Below are positions 23,401 to 34,655 of a DNA stretch of 64,000 nucleotides, in pieces (positions within the stretch are counted from its first letter, which is position 1; the number at the start of each line of letters is the position of its first letter). Source of the DNA: Chromera velia (lineage: Eukaryota > Sar > Chromeraceae); NCBI GenBank assembly GCA_018398765.1, contig JAHBMJ010002665.1, forward strand, positions 34,864 through 98,863, given 5' to 3'. The notes beneath the pieces are model-generated. The model worked only from the letters and a program-made list of their open reading frames with translations. It made no database searches and was not told where the DNA came from. Both the position numbers and the translations under genes were made by a program.

Positions 23401-26400
23401 CGACCACAGGGGTTCGGGAGAAGTCAAGACACTCACCCATCTCTGCACCAGTATATACGTTTGGCTGAAAGAGCGGGAAGGAAAAGAAAAGGGGGAGAAC
23501 GGAGAGGGGTCAGATTCGGACGCAGGGCAGGAGGAAGAGAAACATGATGGAAGCCCCCTAGAGTCCCATCTGCGTCATGCGCAACCCTCCGCCGCCGCCG
23601 CCGCAGCAGTAGCAGCAGGAGGAGGAGGCGCGAATGCACGATCCCCGCATGTGCATCCATTCGCAGCAACCGTAGCTGCAGCCGCAGGGGCAACCGCAGA
23701 GTCGGCATTTCAGCCTGCTTCTAGGTCCCCTAACGCCGGATGCGTGCAGAGGGAAGGGCCTGACGAGAATGCTTTGGAGAGAGTTTTGGGAGGGGGTGAG
23801 AAGAGAACGAAGCAGGCTCCCTCAGCCTCGGTCGACAAAAAAGAGAAAAAGAAGGAGAATGCTTCTGCCGAAAGAGCAAAGAAAGAGAGGGAGATCTCTT
23901 CCGCATCAGTCGACAAAGGAGAGAAAAAGAAGGAGAGTACTTCTGCCGAGAAAACAAAGAAAGAGAAGGAGATCTCTTCCGCATCAGTCGACAAAGGGGA
24001 GAAAGAGAAGGAGAGTGCTTCTGCCGAAAGAGCAAAGAAAGAGAAGGAGATCTCTTCCGCATCGGCCGACAAAGGAGAGAAAAAGAAGGAGACTGCTTCT
24101 GCCGAGAAAGCAAAGAAAGAGACGGACATCTCTTCCGCATCGGCCGACAAAGGAGAGAAAAAGAAGGAGACTGCTTCTGCCGAGAAAGCAAAGAAAGAGA
24201 AAGAGATCCCCTCAGCTCTAGCTGATAGAGGAGAGAGAAAGGAGGACGATGGATCTGCTGACAAAGAGAAAAAGAAGAAAGAGGAGATGAAAGATAAAGA
24301 GCGAAGGACCTCGTCGGACAGTGAGGAGGAGCAGCGAGAGAGGTTGCTCCAGGCTTGCGTCTCTGCTGCCTCGTTTGTCTCTCAGGGCCAGGCGAGGAGG
24401 AGTCCCGGAGGCAGAGGGGGGGTTGGTAGGGAGAGGGAGAGGGGCAGAGCCGTTCTGGCGCCTTACGAGCAAAGCCAAAGCAGCGGGAGGAAGAGTTCAG
24501 AGAGGGCCTCCTCCTCTTCCGTTTCTCAGCAGAAGAGCCGGCAGAGTGCCGATAGGGGTGTGAGAGGAGGAAGGGGTTTTGTCCAGGAGAGCAGTGGCAG
24601 TAGTGCTCGGGGACACCCCTTACGCCTCCCGAGACCCTCTTCCTCGAGTCATCGGAGGGAGACGGAAAGGACAAGAGGAAGGAGAGAGGAGGAGGAAGAA
24701 GAGGAAGAGGCATCCAGTCGGACGAAAGACGTCGCAAAATCATCTTCATCAGGTTATTCCCGAAAGATGGAGGTGAGGGAGAGCAGGAGAGTGAGTGACG
24801 GCAGTGGCAGTGATGATGAGTGCTACTTCTCACCCAACGGTCGGGTCTCCCCCCGTTCCGAATCGGGGGATGAGAAAGACGAGGGGGTAGGGGAGGAAGA
24901 GAAGGACTATGACAGCGCCATCGATTCCCCCCCTGCCGACACGACCCCTAGCGGTTGCAGCGGTGCGAGTGACTTCAAGTCCTTCCCGCCCTCTCCCGAG
25001 AGACTTACCCGTCTCCCCCTTGAATTTGTCTGGGGTGTCCCCCGAAAGCTTCTGATGGCTCAGAAGGACGAGTTTGAGTGGGGAGAGCCCGGGGAAGATG
25101 ATGATGAAGAGGGGGAGTGCGTTTTGTTTGTGCATGGGAGGGAAGAGAGAGGAGAAGAGGGTGCCTCGGATGATGGGTCCAGGCCCCCGATCTGGCATGC
25201 TCGTTTGTCCATGGAGGAAGACGAGGAGATGGAGGGGATTTGCAGAGAGCTGGCAGATATGCGACTCCGGACCGTCGTTTTCCTCTCTGCAGCGAACATT
25301 GCACAAGCATGGGCATGGACTGAACCGACAGGTGAGCTGGGAAAGGGGAAGGGGCAGGGGAGGGAGTTGAAGACATTGAGACAAGTCTGATGAGGGTAAG
25401 GGGGTCTCCTGTGCCTGAAGCAGGAGATAGCTGATGAAATCATCCCCTTCCTCATTGTGTCTTTCGTTTCTTTCGAAAGAAGGATATTTGGCGCTCTCTG
25501 TCACTTGGTGCCTGTGTGACGTGAAATGGAGAGATCTCCTGCTGCTTGTTGTTCTTTTTCCGTGTGTTTTGTTTGAGTGAAGGAGAGAGCGAGAGAGGAG
25601 ACAACGTACGTTGTGAATCAACCCGTCTGTGTGTGCAAAAATGCTTGTATTTACACATACTTCAGCACATTCCTCTTCTCTTTGATTCTTTCTTGCAGTC
25701 GCGCAGCCGGAGCGGTTCATTGAGAAGCTGGTGAAAGACTCGAACCCTTCCACGGCCGTCCGGAAGGCCCTGAAGAATGTCCTGGAGGTTCTCAGGAAGG
25801 GTGTGCAAGAAGGGGAAGGGGAAGGGAAGTCAACGGATCGGGGAGGAGAGTCCGACAAGTCACCCGAGATCGGGGGCACGGGGGCAGATCTGTCGGATGA
25901 CGGCGCCAAGTCCTCCGCCTCGTCCACCTCCTCCTCCCGGCCTTTGCACCCCTTCCCCGAGTCTGGCCCTGGGAGTCCCTATATTCCGACCTGGAGAATT
26001 GAGCAGATGAAAAAGGAAAGGAGGGAACGAAGAGCAAAGAAACGCCCTGCGTCTGCCTCTGCTTCGTCTAGGTCCCTGAGAAGGGACATGACGGAGATGA
26101 GTAGTTGGAGCAGTGTGCAGACACGGCAGCGGCCCGCCTCTTCCAGTGGGGGGCGCAGGCAGAATCCGATTGCTGGGCCTCCAAGGGATCTGAGGGAGTG
26201 CTGGCACATCGATTATGTACGCGAGTACAAGGTGAACTTCCACTTCAGTGAGGAGAAATTGGTTGCCACTGTGGGCAGAGAGAAGCTCCGGAGCTTCATG
26301 CCTCCCGACTACACGTTGTTCGGGTTCGTCACCAAAGCAGACGACGATTACTGGGTTGGGGCCTTCAGTCCAGCCAGAAGAATGCTGGTGAGATAGGTTG

Positions 26401-27398
26401 GAGCTAGGTCTTTCTTTCTTCTCCTTTCTCCCCTTCCTTCTCTCTCTGTGCGTGCGTGGTGGCACCACGAGATGTCTGTGTGATTCTAGCGGAGTTGTGC
26501 TTTTCTTTCTCGCTTTTTGTTTTTGTTTTTGAAAATTTGCCTGTGCAATCCTCTTGTCCCTTTTGCTTCGTTCTGCATAAGTCTTCTGTTTAGTGCTAGA
26601 CAGAGACAGAGACGCATTTTGCATGCGGACTGCATCTGTTCCTCTGTCTCTTGAGAGAAAACAGCGAGCGACCCAAGATGCAAACATGCATGCCTTGCCC
26701 CCCCGTTCGTGGCGAATTTGTTTTTCGAACTGTGGTCTGCATGTGTCTCCTTTCCTTGTACCGTCCCTCTTTTTTGTTCTGTCTTCTCGTGGTCTTATTC
26801 CCTGGTCCGTGTCTTCTTGAGAGACAGACCCGTTCCTTCCACTCTTTCCCTCTGCCTCTCTTCCTCCTTTGCCTTTCCTCTTCCCTCGGCCTTCCCCTGT
26901 TTGTCCATCTCTGTCTGCCTGTCTGTCTGTCTGTCTGTGTACACGCAGGATGCCCAGCGCCGGGAGGTCCACAGTCTGGTGCGAGTCTGCAAGGAGCGTG
27001 ACTTTGCCGTTTTGGTCGGGTGGAAGATGGAGGAGGGTGAATACAGTGCGGTGGTGGTACCTGCCCAGGACTGTGCGCACAACGACATCGTTCAGATATC
27101 CCGGGAGTTTCATGACGCCGCGCTGGTCAGGGCGATGGAGATTGCCTCGGAGAGAATCTCTTTGGGTGGAGACCTCCGGAGAGAGGGGGGTTCAGAAAAA
27201 GAAAAGGGATCCAGACCAACCTCAGCGTCTGCATCCGCATCTGGACGGAACGGAAAAGCAGCTGTGGGTACCCAGGTTGCATCCACGCTCTCGCCTGACC
27301 AACGAGAGTCGAGGTGGCAGGCGCTACACCGTAAGGACTTTGAAATTGCTGCCGAGACGGAGGGGGACGGGGGCCATCATGGGGGGACTTTCTTCTAG
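14484..27398 (+). CDS. Giant low-complexity protein gene, about 3,667 codons, six proposed exons
   Basis: Exons are 14484-14543 (tentative, before a gap of 52 N), 14840-14959, 15226-15315, 15737-25331, 25699-26387 and 26949-27398. All phases agree: four junctions are phase 0, and the fifth splits a valine codon. Donors are GTCAGT, GTATGT, GTCGGT, GTGAGC and GTGAGA. The fourth exon alone is 9,595 nt. In order, the protein has a short globular start (FELLFTEDDEWTFDIPDE), a long Arg/Glu/Ser-rich part with three copies of an about 29-residue unit (VRREKSRDTKSSYVDPYD), 18 copies of a 19-residue unit, serine-acidic stretches (SSSESEDDSPPASMN), a 26-residue charged repeat and an RS-like tail. Three separated globular stretches look related (near codons 2145-2285, 2445-2590 and the last 270). 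No known family is recognised. Arg/Ser-rich composition would suit RNA processing, but that is only a guess. Confidence 0.65.
14768..14819. other. Assembly gap (52 N)
   Basis: It is preceded by a run of C and falls in an intron or near the 5' end of the giant gene, so one or more early exons could be hidden. Confidence 0.95.
16547..17572 (+). repeat. 57-bp tandem repeat, 18 copies, coding for a 19-residue unit
   Basis: Eighteen contiguous copies of a 57-bp unit encode the consensus GAAERPRGSREGKGWGGGD with few substitutions (A/G/V at the first positions, K/S, E/Q, R/S). The unit length is a multiple of three and the GC-rich unit lacks stop codons in nearly every frame, so very long spurious frames appear on both strands here. 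The W-G-G and R-G elements resemble RGG-like RNA-binding or phase-separating sequences (inference). Confidence 0.9.
20500..21140 (+). repeat. Imperfect Ser/acidic and GGRGGTA repeats inside the giant gene
   Basis: The motifs SDSSSESEDDS, PPASMNVGGRGGTA and ASKQ recur with shuffled spacing. The DNA around 20640-20710 and 21060-21130 is nearly identical, pointing to recent internal duplication. Confidence 0.6.
23822..24211 (+). repeat. 78-bp tandem repeat, five copies, charged 26-residue unit
   Basis: The encoded consensus is SASVDKGEKKKESASAEKAK followed by KEKEIS. Five copies are in register and a degenerate sixth follows. A Lys/Glu pattern of this sort predicts a long single helix or coiled coil. 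Confidence 0.85.
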
Positions 27399-27995
27399 CT
27401 GGCGGCAGAGCGAGGGGGGAGGGGAAGGAGACAGTTGATGCGTATACGACTGATGTGTGTATGTAGTGCATTGAGGGAATGGGGATGAGGCCAGCTTCTG
27501 TGGTCCAAAAACAATGACCGACTTTTCGAATACGGGGGCGCAGGGGATGGATGAGCAGAGAGAACTTGCATGGTGGTGCGAGAAGCTGAAAATCCTCTCT
27601 GGACTCTTCCTCGTTTGTTTTTCATGGTAGACTCCTTCTTTCCTTCCTTACTTTCTTCCTTCCTTCCTTCCTTCCTTCCTCTGGTCGGTTGTTCCTTCAC
27701 TCCCTCCTTCGTTCATCCATCCATCCCTAATTTTTCGTTCGTTCATGCACTCTTTCTGTCTTTTCTTTACCCCCCTCATGAAGTTCTTGTCTCCTTTCTT
27801 TCCATCCGCAGTAGGTCTTCCTTCGGCCCTGTGATCCTCTCTTTCTTCTTTTCTCTCGACCTGTCTTTGCTTGCCGAATGGTCCGTCCGTATGGGAGGGG
27901 GGCTTCTCCTCGATCGTGGTAGATGGACATGCATGTGCCGTCTTTATTTTTTGCCTTGATCCTTCCTGCAAGGCTCGCTCCTCTCTTTTTGTTCG

Positions 27996-28035
<40 letters not shown>

Positions 28036-28546
28036 ACGCGGTCTGCATGCGTGTCTTCTGTTCATTCAGGTGCTGATGGAATGCTGCTGCGCATACATGG
28101 TAAACTTTTTTCAAGACTGCCGTCTCCTTTTCACGACTGTGAAAAGAAAAAAAGAGAGCGCTGGGGCGATTCACTACCTGACTGCCTCTCTCTCTGTTGC
28201 TGCGAGAAGTGGAAGGAATGCTGCATGGTCGATCGATGCAGGAAGGCCTCTGCGTCCGTCTCGATGGATGGATGGAGCAGTTTCGAGTTTGAGAGACATA
28301 CGGATCAGCATGGGATGGCTGAAGGGCTGGGAGGGGGTAAAACTTTCTCGTCTCCATGAGGCGAGGAAAGGGGCTGCCGGTGTGTATGCGTCTTCCTTCA
28401 CGTCTTTGTTTCTCCCTCTGCATGTATCTGCCGATTCGCCTTTGATGAATGTTTATCTATGAATGCGTCTTGCTATCCGCCTCTGTGCCTGCCTGCGTGT
28501 GTCCATGATTCTGCATTAATCTCCCGTGCGAGACTCGTTTTGATGA
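27399..28546. other. 3' flank with microsatellites
   Basis: It holds a TTCC run (about 27650-27680) and a CT run (about 27997-28034). Open frames on either strand are low-complexity and lack ATG or splice context. I see no gene. Confidence 0.5.
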
Positions 28547-29301
28547 GTGAAGAAGACGAGTGCAGTATGCGAAGGAGCACCGAATGGAATGGACTTGCGG
28601 TCAGCAGCTGGGGAGGGGAGGGGCCAGGATGAAAGAAACACAGCGTATCCAACAAGTGAAATCGCCAGTTCAGTGACTGAAGACAATTGCAGCGACCAGC
28701 AGACCCAGACCAAACCAAAGCGCCCGTCTACCAAGTCTGGGGAGAAAGCCGACAGGACGCAGTGTCAGGGCGCGTCCCTTCAAGTCTGTTGGTGCACCCG
28801 CAGGTTCACGAGCACCTGCTGCCCCTCAAGAAAGAAGAAAGGGAAGGGAAAGGCTCCCCTCTCTTTGCCCGGGCGGCAAGTAGAGTCTTCCCAACTAATT
28901 TAACTGGGTTAAGATACGACTATGACTATGATACGCCATCGTTATCCGTATCCCGAGTCATCTGGACACTTTTAAGACAGGGAAAAGTTATTATTTTCTA
29001 GGATGCTACGTGCACTACCATTGTAGCTAATATAGCTTAATAAATGTTTACCTCAGTGTTTCTAGACCTGTTGTCTGCACACTAACTTGCCACTATAAGT
29101 ATAACTAAGTGTAATTATATATGGAAGTGAAAAAACAGTGATCGAACACTATAGAGTCTATACTAGAGTGAACAAAAAGTTTTTTGTTTACGTAGTAACC
29201 TTCTCTAACTTTTATTTAAAAAATATTTACTAGTGACAAACTTAGAGTAGCTGGCCTGCATATCTTTTTCCCCCCCTTTTCTTTTTTAGTAAAATTCTAA
29301 C
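28547..29301. other. No recognisable gene; weak plus-strand frame then AT-rich DNA
   Basis: The frame 28547-28903 (+) starts at a non-ATG codon and has no recognisable domain. After 28900 the DNA becomes AT-rich with stops in all frames. Confidence 0.4.
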
Positions 29302-29526
29302 CTAGGCTCCCCATATCAAAAGAAAAAAAAAAGAAAATTTGGCTAAAAACCTGATTAGTTTTTTTTTATTTTTGATTTTCTAGAATAACATCCGAACAAC
29401 TGTTGTTTGGGGTGTTGTATGGGGTGTTGCACAATACATAAGTGTTGTTTAGAAAAGAAAAAAAGAAAATTAAAAATTAATTTTAGACAATTACTTTCTT
29501 ATTTTTTTTTTATATGGGGAGCCTAG
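29302..29526. repeat. Small inverted-repeat element (MITE-like), about 225 bp
   Basis: CTAGGCTCCCCATAT at 29302-29316 is repeated as its exact reverse complement at 29512-29526, and the match extends imperfectly on both sides (TT..AA and AAAA). The interior is AT-rich and non-coding. Terminal inverted repeats around a short AT-rich core fit a miniature DNA transposon. No clear target-site duplication is evident. Confidence 0.5.
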
Positions 29527-31500
29527 ATTCCAATCTAACATAATTATAGTACGTGTCTTTAATTTTTATTCAATGTCATAATCAAAACTATATGGTGATA
29601 TAAAATCAATTAATATCCTAGTGAATATTAAAATATCATTTAAATTCTTTTCCTTGAGATGAATGTAATGTATAGGCTTAGATATGAACATGTATGATAA
29701 ACATGCAATGACTGAGACAGCAAGCAGCTCGGCGCCGGGATTTGCGCTGAGCAAACAAGAATTAAAAGTAGATCTGAGTGAATGACGATTCGATTTCGAA
29801 GATAGCCTTTGCTGTCTTTTAAACGCTTCGAATACAAAGAATGACAACTTTGAATCAATGCAATCATTTCCAAGCTTTTTGGCAGCTGCTTTACGTACCT
29901 TTCGAACGGTCTGACTCGGACCTTTGACTTCGAACGACAACTTTGCATATTTCATTCTACTTTCCCCTTCTTAACTTCACTTTCTTCAGACTTAATTCTC
30001 ATTCCTGAAACGGACAGCAGCATATGCAGACAACAGAGTTAAGATAGAAAGAGATACCAGAACACTCAAGGTAGAATGGACACACCATGCAAACAAGAGA
30101 AAAATAAAAATTGATCCCTCAATCAATCGCCAATCCCCGAAGGGAAAGGCCTTCTCCATGCCCACGGGCTTGGCCGACGTGCGGTATATACCGTAACTTT
30201 ACGGCAATGCTGGTATCTCAATGCTATCACTCCCATTCTTCTGTGCCGAGGGAAGCACGTTGGAGCAGGTCCAGCACAGACACTCGCTTTTATGCCGATC
30301 CGTCATGCAGGAGGTCTCTCTACGCTCACCCACGCCAATGCTGTTTTAGAGACCCTGAGGTCAATAGATAGCCGTCCAGGCAGTCACCAGACGGACTAAT
30401 GACTCCCAGCCCGCTCATTGGTTATCGTGATCATTGAGAGAGAGAGCGTTGAACGCCTAACTAAGACAAAGAGTTGACTGCCTCTGCTGTCTGCTGCTGC
30501 TGCCGTTGCCCCCATTTCCTTTTCCTTTCAATTGCATGACTGCCTCTTTTCACTCGTGCGCGTCGCATGCGGATATGTCACACTACAGGCAGAAACACCG
30601 AAGACACCGACAGACTTCTTTCAACCTTTTCTTTTGCCTTCCATGCTGGTTGCGAGACGAACGACCACGATCTGCACTCAATTAAATACAGATTTCATTC
30701 TATTCCTTTTCTTTCTACCTTTCTCCCCCCCGTTCCCATCGATCTACAGAGAAGGCAGCGACTCTCTGGATGGTCGCATCATTGTCATTGTCAGGGGGGC
30801 ATTCTCGTCACTGTTGCAGTTCTTGTTATTGTTTTGATTGGGGGTGGTCGATGCTGGGCGGACTTGCAGAAGGCGACAGACGGCCTCCATAAAGACTTCA
30901 ACTTGTAGAAGGCGGTCTTGTCGGTATGACAGTCGAGAGAGAGGATGGAGACTTCCTCAGTATCTGCACACAGGAGGTAGGGAGGGAGGGGAGAGGGATA
31001 TTGAAGGAGACTTGCAGGGGGGAGGAAGTCAGAGAAAGTTAAGGAATGAAAAGGGGGAGCGCTAAAAGCAAAGAGAAATGGTGAGAGCCAGGAGCACTAT
31101 GGGTGAACGTCCATAAGAGAACAAAAGAGGGGCAAAGGGAGAAGCTGACCTTATGACTGTCGGTGTAAACGGATGGAAAGGAACCCAGACGATCAATGTA
31201 CAGGGTGAATGTCCTTCTTCGGTGTCTGCACGAAGAGGAAGGGAGGGGGGGGAGGGGGTGGTTAAGAATGATCTGACAACTGACTGCAAAGAAGGGGTGA
31301 TAAAAGAGGAGAAAGAAATTCAAAGGCAAAGTATGGCAAGGTCTCGGAAAGACAAGGGAAAAAACAGTCGGAAAGACAAGCGTTAGAAGATGAGAAGCGC
31401 TGCTGACCTTCATGATGTGTGTTGAGGGTGAGGGAATAGGAGGGCCGGACCATGGGCGTACGACAATGGGGGGCTTGGGGCGATAGTCTTCATATGGCCT
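29527..31500. other. Mostly non-coding; weak minus-strand frames
   Basis: A 129-codon minus-strand frame with an ATG (29566-29955; KYAKLSFEVKGPSQTVRKVR near its start) could be a gene remnant but has no recognised domain. Around 30750-31230 there are two similar minus-strand segments after TGCAG (near 30970 and 31227), both beginning AYACYGARGAAG. They may be duplicated small exons, but no consistent gene can be built. Confidence 0.3.
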
Positions 31501-31704
31501 TCAGAATTTCAGGAGACCGAGTTGTTCAAGATGTGTTGCATGTTGCTGTGCCATGTTGTTGTTGGTGTCCTGGATCGACCTCGAGGGACTGAGGCTGTTC
31601 AAGGGGGCGGCCTTGAGGGGGCCGTCATTGGTGGCGAGGGACAATTCGTTGAGGACGATGAAGAAGTTCAATGGTCCGTATCGGGGTATATCGGTGTATC
31701 GGTT
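31501..31704 (-). CDS. Possible terminal exon of a small unknown minus-strand gene
   Basis: After the acceptor TTGTGTGCATGCAG, an in-phase frame of 67 codons ends at a TGA. It contains GPLNFFIVLNELSLATNDGP, which looks protein-like. The next upstream candidate exon (ending near 31800 before GTGAGT) leaves two bases over and does not join in frame with it, so the model is incomplete or wrong. Confidence 0.2.
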   Translation of the reverse strand, partial: NRYTDIPRYGPLNFFIVLNELSLATNDGPLKAAPLNSLSPSRSIQDTNNNMAQQHATHLEQLGLLKF

Positions 31705-32328
31705 CTGCATGCACACAAGGAGACACGGAGGGGTGAAGACAGAATCGGCAAAGACATCAGCAGATTCAAGAAACCTGGAGGCAGAGAAGATACTCACCTT
31801 TCACTCATTGCAGATTGCAGGCCCTCCGCCACCTGGACACCCAACTGTGACCAAGAATGAAGAGACCGCTGATCGACTGTTGCGCAGCTGAGAGGCCAGG
31901 CTGTTGCGTGGTCAAAACTCAGTGAAACAATACTGAGAAAAAGAAGGAAGGGCTGCAGTAAGGCTTTTTTGCCCTTTGTATCAGAAATCTGAAGCTCAGA
32001 GTTGAGATTTTGTTCGGTCACTTTCGGGGGCTAATCAGCGATCCTTGATGTGAAAGGAAGAGGGAAGACAGAGCAGAAGAGATTTGATCATGTAGAAATT
32101 AATTATTGAACAAGAAATTTGGGTCAAAATATATGCATGTGCATCTATGCTGTGAGTGTGTTCCAAAAAACTCTTTTTCCGATACAGAAAGGCCGAAAAA
32201 TGTTGACAAAAGCAATACAGAGAGCTGTTTTTACGTACTATAAGAAAAAATATTTTTTGTAAAAAATCAAATGGTGAGCAATTGAGTTCCTCGGATAGAA
32301 CGCGGGATGATCGCTCCGAGACTTAATG

Positions 32329-32492
32329 TATACCGCATCAAATCGAATTTTTCGTCAGATACAAATTACAAATACATTTTTTGCATTTTGAATTTTTTTG
32401 GGGGGGGGCCCAAAAGAGGCGTACAGACCAAAAATAACATGCCGGGGCCCAACTTTTGTGTCCGACCACAATTTGCATGCTGGATTACAAAT
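32329..32492 (+). repeat. Left terminal inverted repeat
   Basis: It runs from TATACCGCATCAAAT to GGATTACAAAT. A run of G near 32400 and scattered indels separate it from the right copy. Confidence 0.8.
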
Positions 32493-32659
32493 GTTGACAA
32501 TTAATGCATGTGGATCCCAGAAGTCTCCTGAAAGCTGAAGTCTCCTGACACACAGTGACACCTTCTGTTTCATCTGAGTTTTTTTCCATCTTGGATCATC
32601 TTCTGTTTCGATCTGACATCTTGGATCATCTTGGATCATCTTAGATCACTTTTTTTGGA

Positions 32660-34264
32660 ATGTCAGAGCTGGTCTTAACTCTCACCTGCACACACTCAAA
32701 GTGTGGGAAGGTGAGGCGAGTCAAGTATCTGAACCAGAGGAATTTTGAGGACCTTCAGGAGAATCGAGAACTGTTCAAGTGCGCCCTCTTGAACGCCACC
32801 AGGTGCGCGGACAGAGAGGACGATGAAAACACGACGCTCAGGGAGATGGACATCACGAAACTGGCGGGGTTTAACAGAGGGGTCGAAAGGGTCAGCGCAC
32901 AGTCGCCTTGAAAAAAGTTCCTGCAAGCTTGAGTGCCATCGGATGTCTGCTCTTTGCTCATCCTTTGTTCCATTGCTTCTTGCATGTGCTTGCAGAAGAA
33001 ACTGGTAGAGGCGGGGGGACAGACCGGAGAGGAAGAGACTGAAGGAGCCCTTGGAAATGTTGTTGTCTCTGATGAAGTCAGTGCGCCGTCCCCTTCCTGT
33101 AAGCTTGAGTACCACCAGATGTCTGCTCTTTGCTCATCCTTTGTTCCCTTGCTTCCTGCATGTGTTTGCAGAATAAAGTGGCAGAGGCGGGGGGACAGAC
33201 CGAAGAGGAAGAGACTGAAGGAGCCCCTGGTGATGTTATCGTCTCTGATGAGGTCAGTGCGCCATCCCCTTCCTGCAAGCTTGAGTGCCACTGGATGTCT
33301 GCTCTTTGCTCATCCTTTGTTCCCTTGCTTCCTACATGTGCTTGCAGAATAAAGTGGCAGAGGTGGGGAGACAGACCGGTGAGGAACAGACTGAAGGAGC
33401 CCCTGGGGATGTTGTTGTCTCTGACGAGGTCAGTGCGCCATCCCCTTCCTGCAAGCTTGAGTACCACCGGATATCTGCTCTTTGCTCATCCTTTGTTCCC
33501 TTTGGGAGGTGCATGCAAAGGCCATATTTGCATATGAATCTGACTTCAAGGCACCCTTGTACACGTTCGGGAGTCTAATCAGAGGTAAGCCAGTGGAGTA
33601 CTATGACAGAGCAGAAAAGAAAATGGTGACGTTTCATCCTCTGCAAAAGATTGTGGGGGGCTCGTCTCGCACTCTGGCTGATTCTGCCTCAAACGCAGGC
33701 ATTTTTATGGGTGCAGACGGGGTGCCAGAGGGAGGAGAAGGGCAAGGGGGGGAAGGGAGGGGGGAGGGAAAGAAAAAAACTCTGGCCTCACTGATTGGCA
33801 ACAGTGTGGTTTCGGGTGTGCAGGAATCAATGCTGGCCATTCTCCCTTCTCATCTCATCCATTCTTCAAGTGCTCCTGCTTTGTTTCCGCAGCAGACCCC
33901 TGTAGTCGCGGGCGGGGGCATTTTTTCCTCTGCAGCTGCAACTGCAGCGCCTGCTGCACCGCCTGTTCCCCTTGCAGTTCCCCCTGCAGTTCCCCCCTCT
34001 GTAGAAGGGCCGATGCTTTTTGTCACTATCGTCATACCAATGGAGGGATGCCAAGACAAGCTGAGCGAGAAAGCAGTCCCTTCGACCACTACATTCGCTG
34101 AGTTTGAAGCTAAGATTGTTGGCTCCAGACCATCCCCCTTTCACATTTTGTTGTGGGAATCGAGAGATGGAGAGTGGGTGGAAAGAGATGGTGAGGATCT
34201 CCTTGCCACATATGTAAAGGGCCCGGATGGAGGATTGAAGGCCAAATGGATAGAAGATAAATAA
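32660..34264 (+). CDS. Intron-containing gene carried inside the transposon, unknown function
   Basis: Exons are 32660-32890, 32996-33076, 33172-33252, 33348-33428 and 33509-34264, all phase 0, giving 409 residues. The first four donors are all GTCAGY; the first three acceptors are TTGCAG and the last is GGGAG. Exons 2-4 are near copies encoding NKVAEAGGQT followed by EEETEGAPGDV. The start (CTHSKCGKVRRVKYLNQRN) has a Cys pair but no full known finger. The middle is Gly-, Ala- and Pro-rich. The last 85 residues (from PMLFVTIVIPMEG to KAKWIEDK) look like a small alpha/beta fold, perhaps PB1- or ubiquitin-like, which is a guess. It converges on the transposase and may be captured host sequence or an accessory transposon protein. 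Confidence 0.6.
32891..33508 (+). repeat. Tandem duplication of an exon-intron unit, 176 bp
   Basis: An 81-nt exon plus a 95-nt intron is repeated with exact 176-bp spacing (exon starts 32996, 33172, 33348). The introns at both flanks are also copies, sharing GCTTGAGTNCCA and TCTGCTCTTTGCTCATCC. Each copy keeps its GTCAGT donor and TTGCAG acceptor, so protein length can change by 27 residues per copy without a frameshift. Confidence 0.85.
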
Positions 34265-34655
34265 TGGTTTGCTTCCTCCCTCCCCTGTTCGATCGCGTTC
34301 AATCCGTTTGTCATGAGACCTCAGACCTAAATGTTTATTACTATCGGCCAAATTACTTTTCTAAAATTGCTAGAAATTTTTATTTTCAAATTAAATTAAA
34401 TTAAAGATCTAGATTCTCTAACTTTCACTTAGGCTTTTATTTTTTAGAAAAAATTCTTTCAGGCTGATATATAATTTAAATAAATTTAAGATGTGAATTT
34501 AAGCGAATTTGGAAGCCTTAAATTCATCAAAATTTATTTGTAAATTCACTTAAATTCACGTAAATTCACTGCTTAAATTTATCTAAATTCACTTAAATTC
34601 CTAGTTAAATTCATTAGTGAATTTACTGATTTCACATTTGGAAAGATCCTTTTAC
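34265..34655. other. AT-rich spacer with short TAAATTCACT-type repeats
   Basis: Between the two convergent genes of the transposon, an imperfect repeat of TAAATTCACTTAAATTCA occurs several times (34480-34630). It is non-coding and probably holds both polyadenylation signals. Confidence 0.5.
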
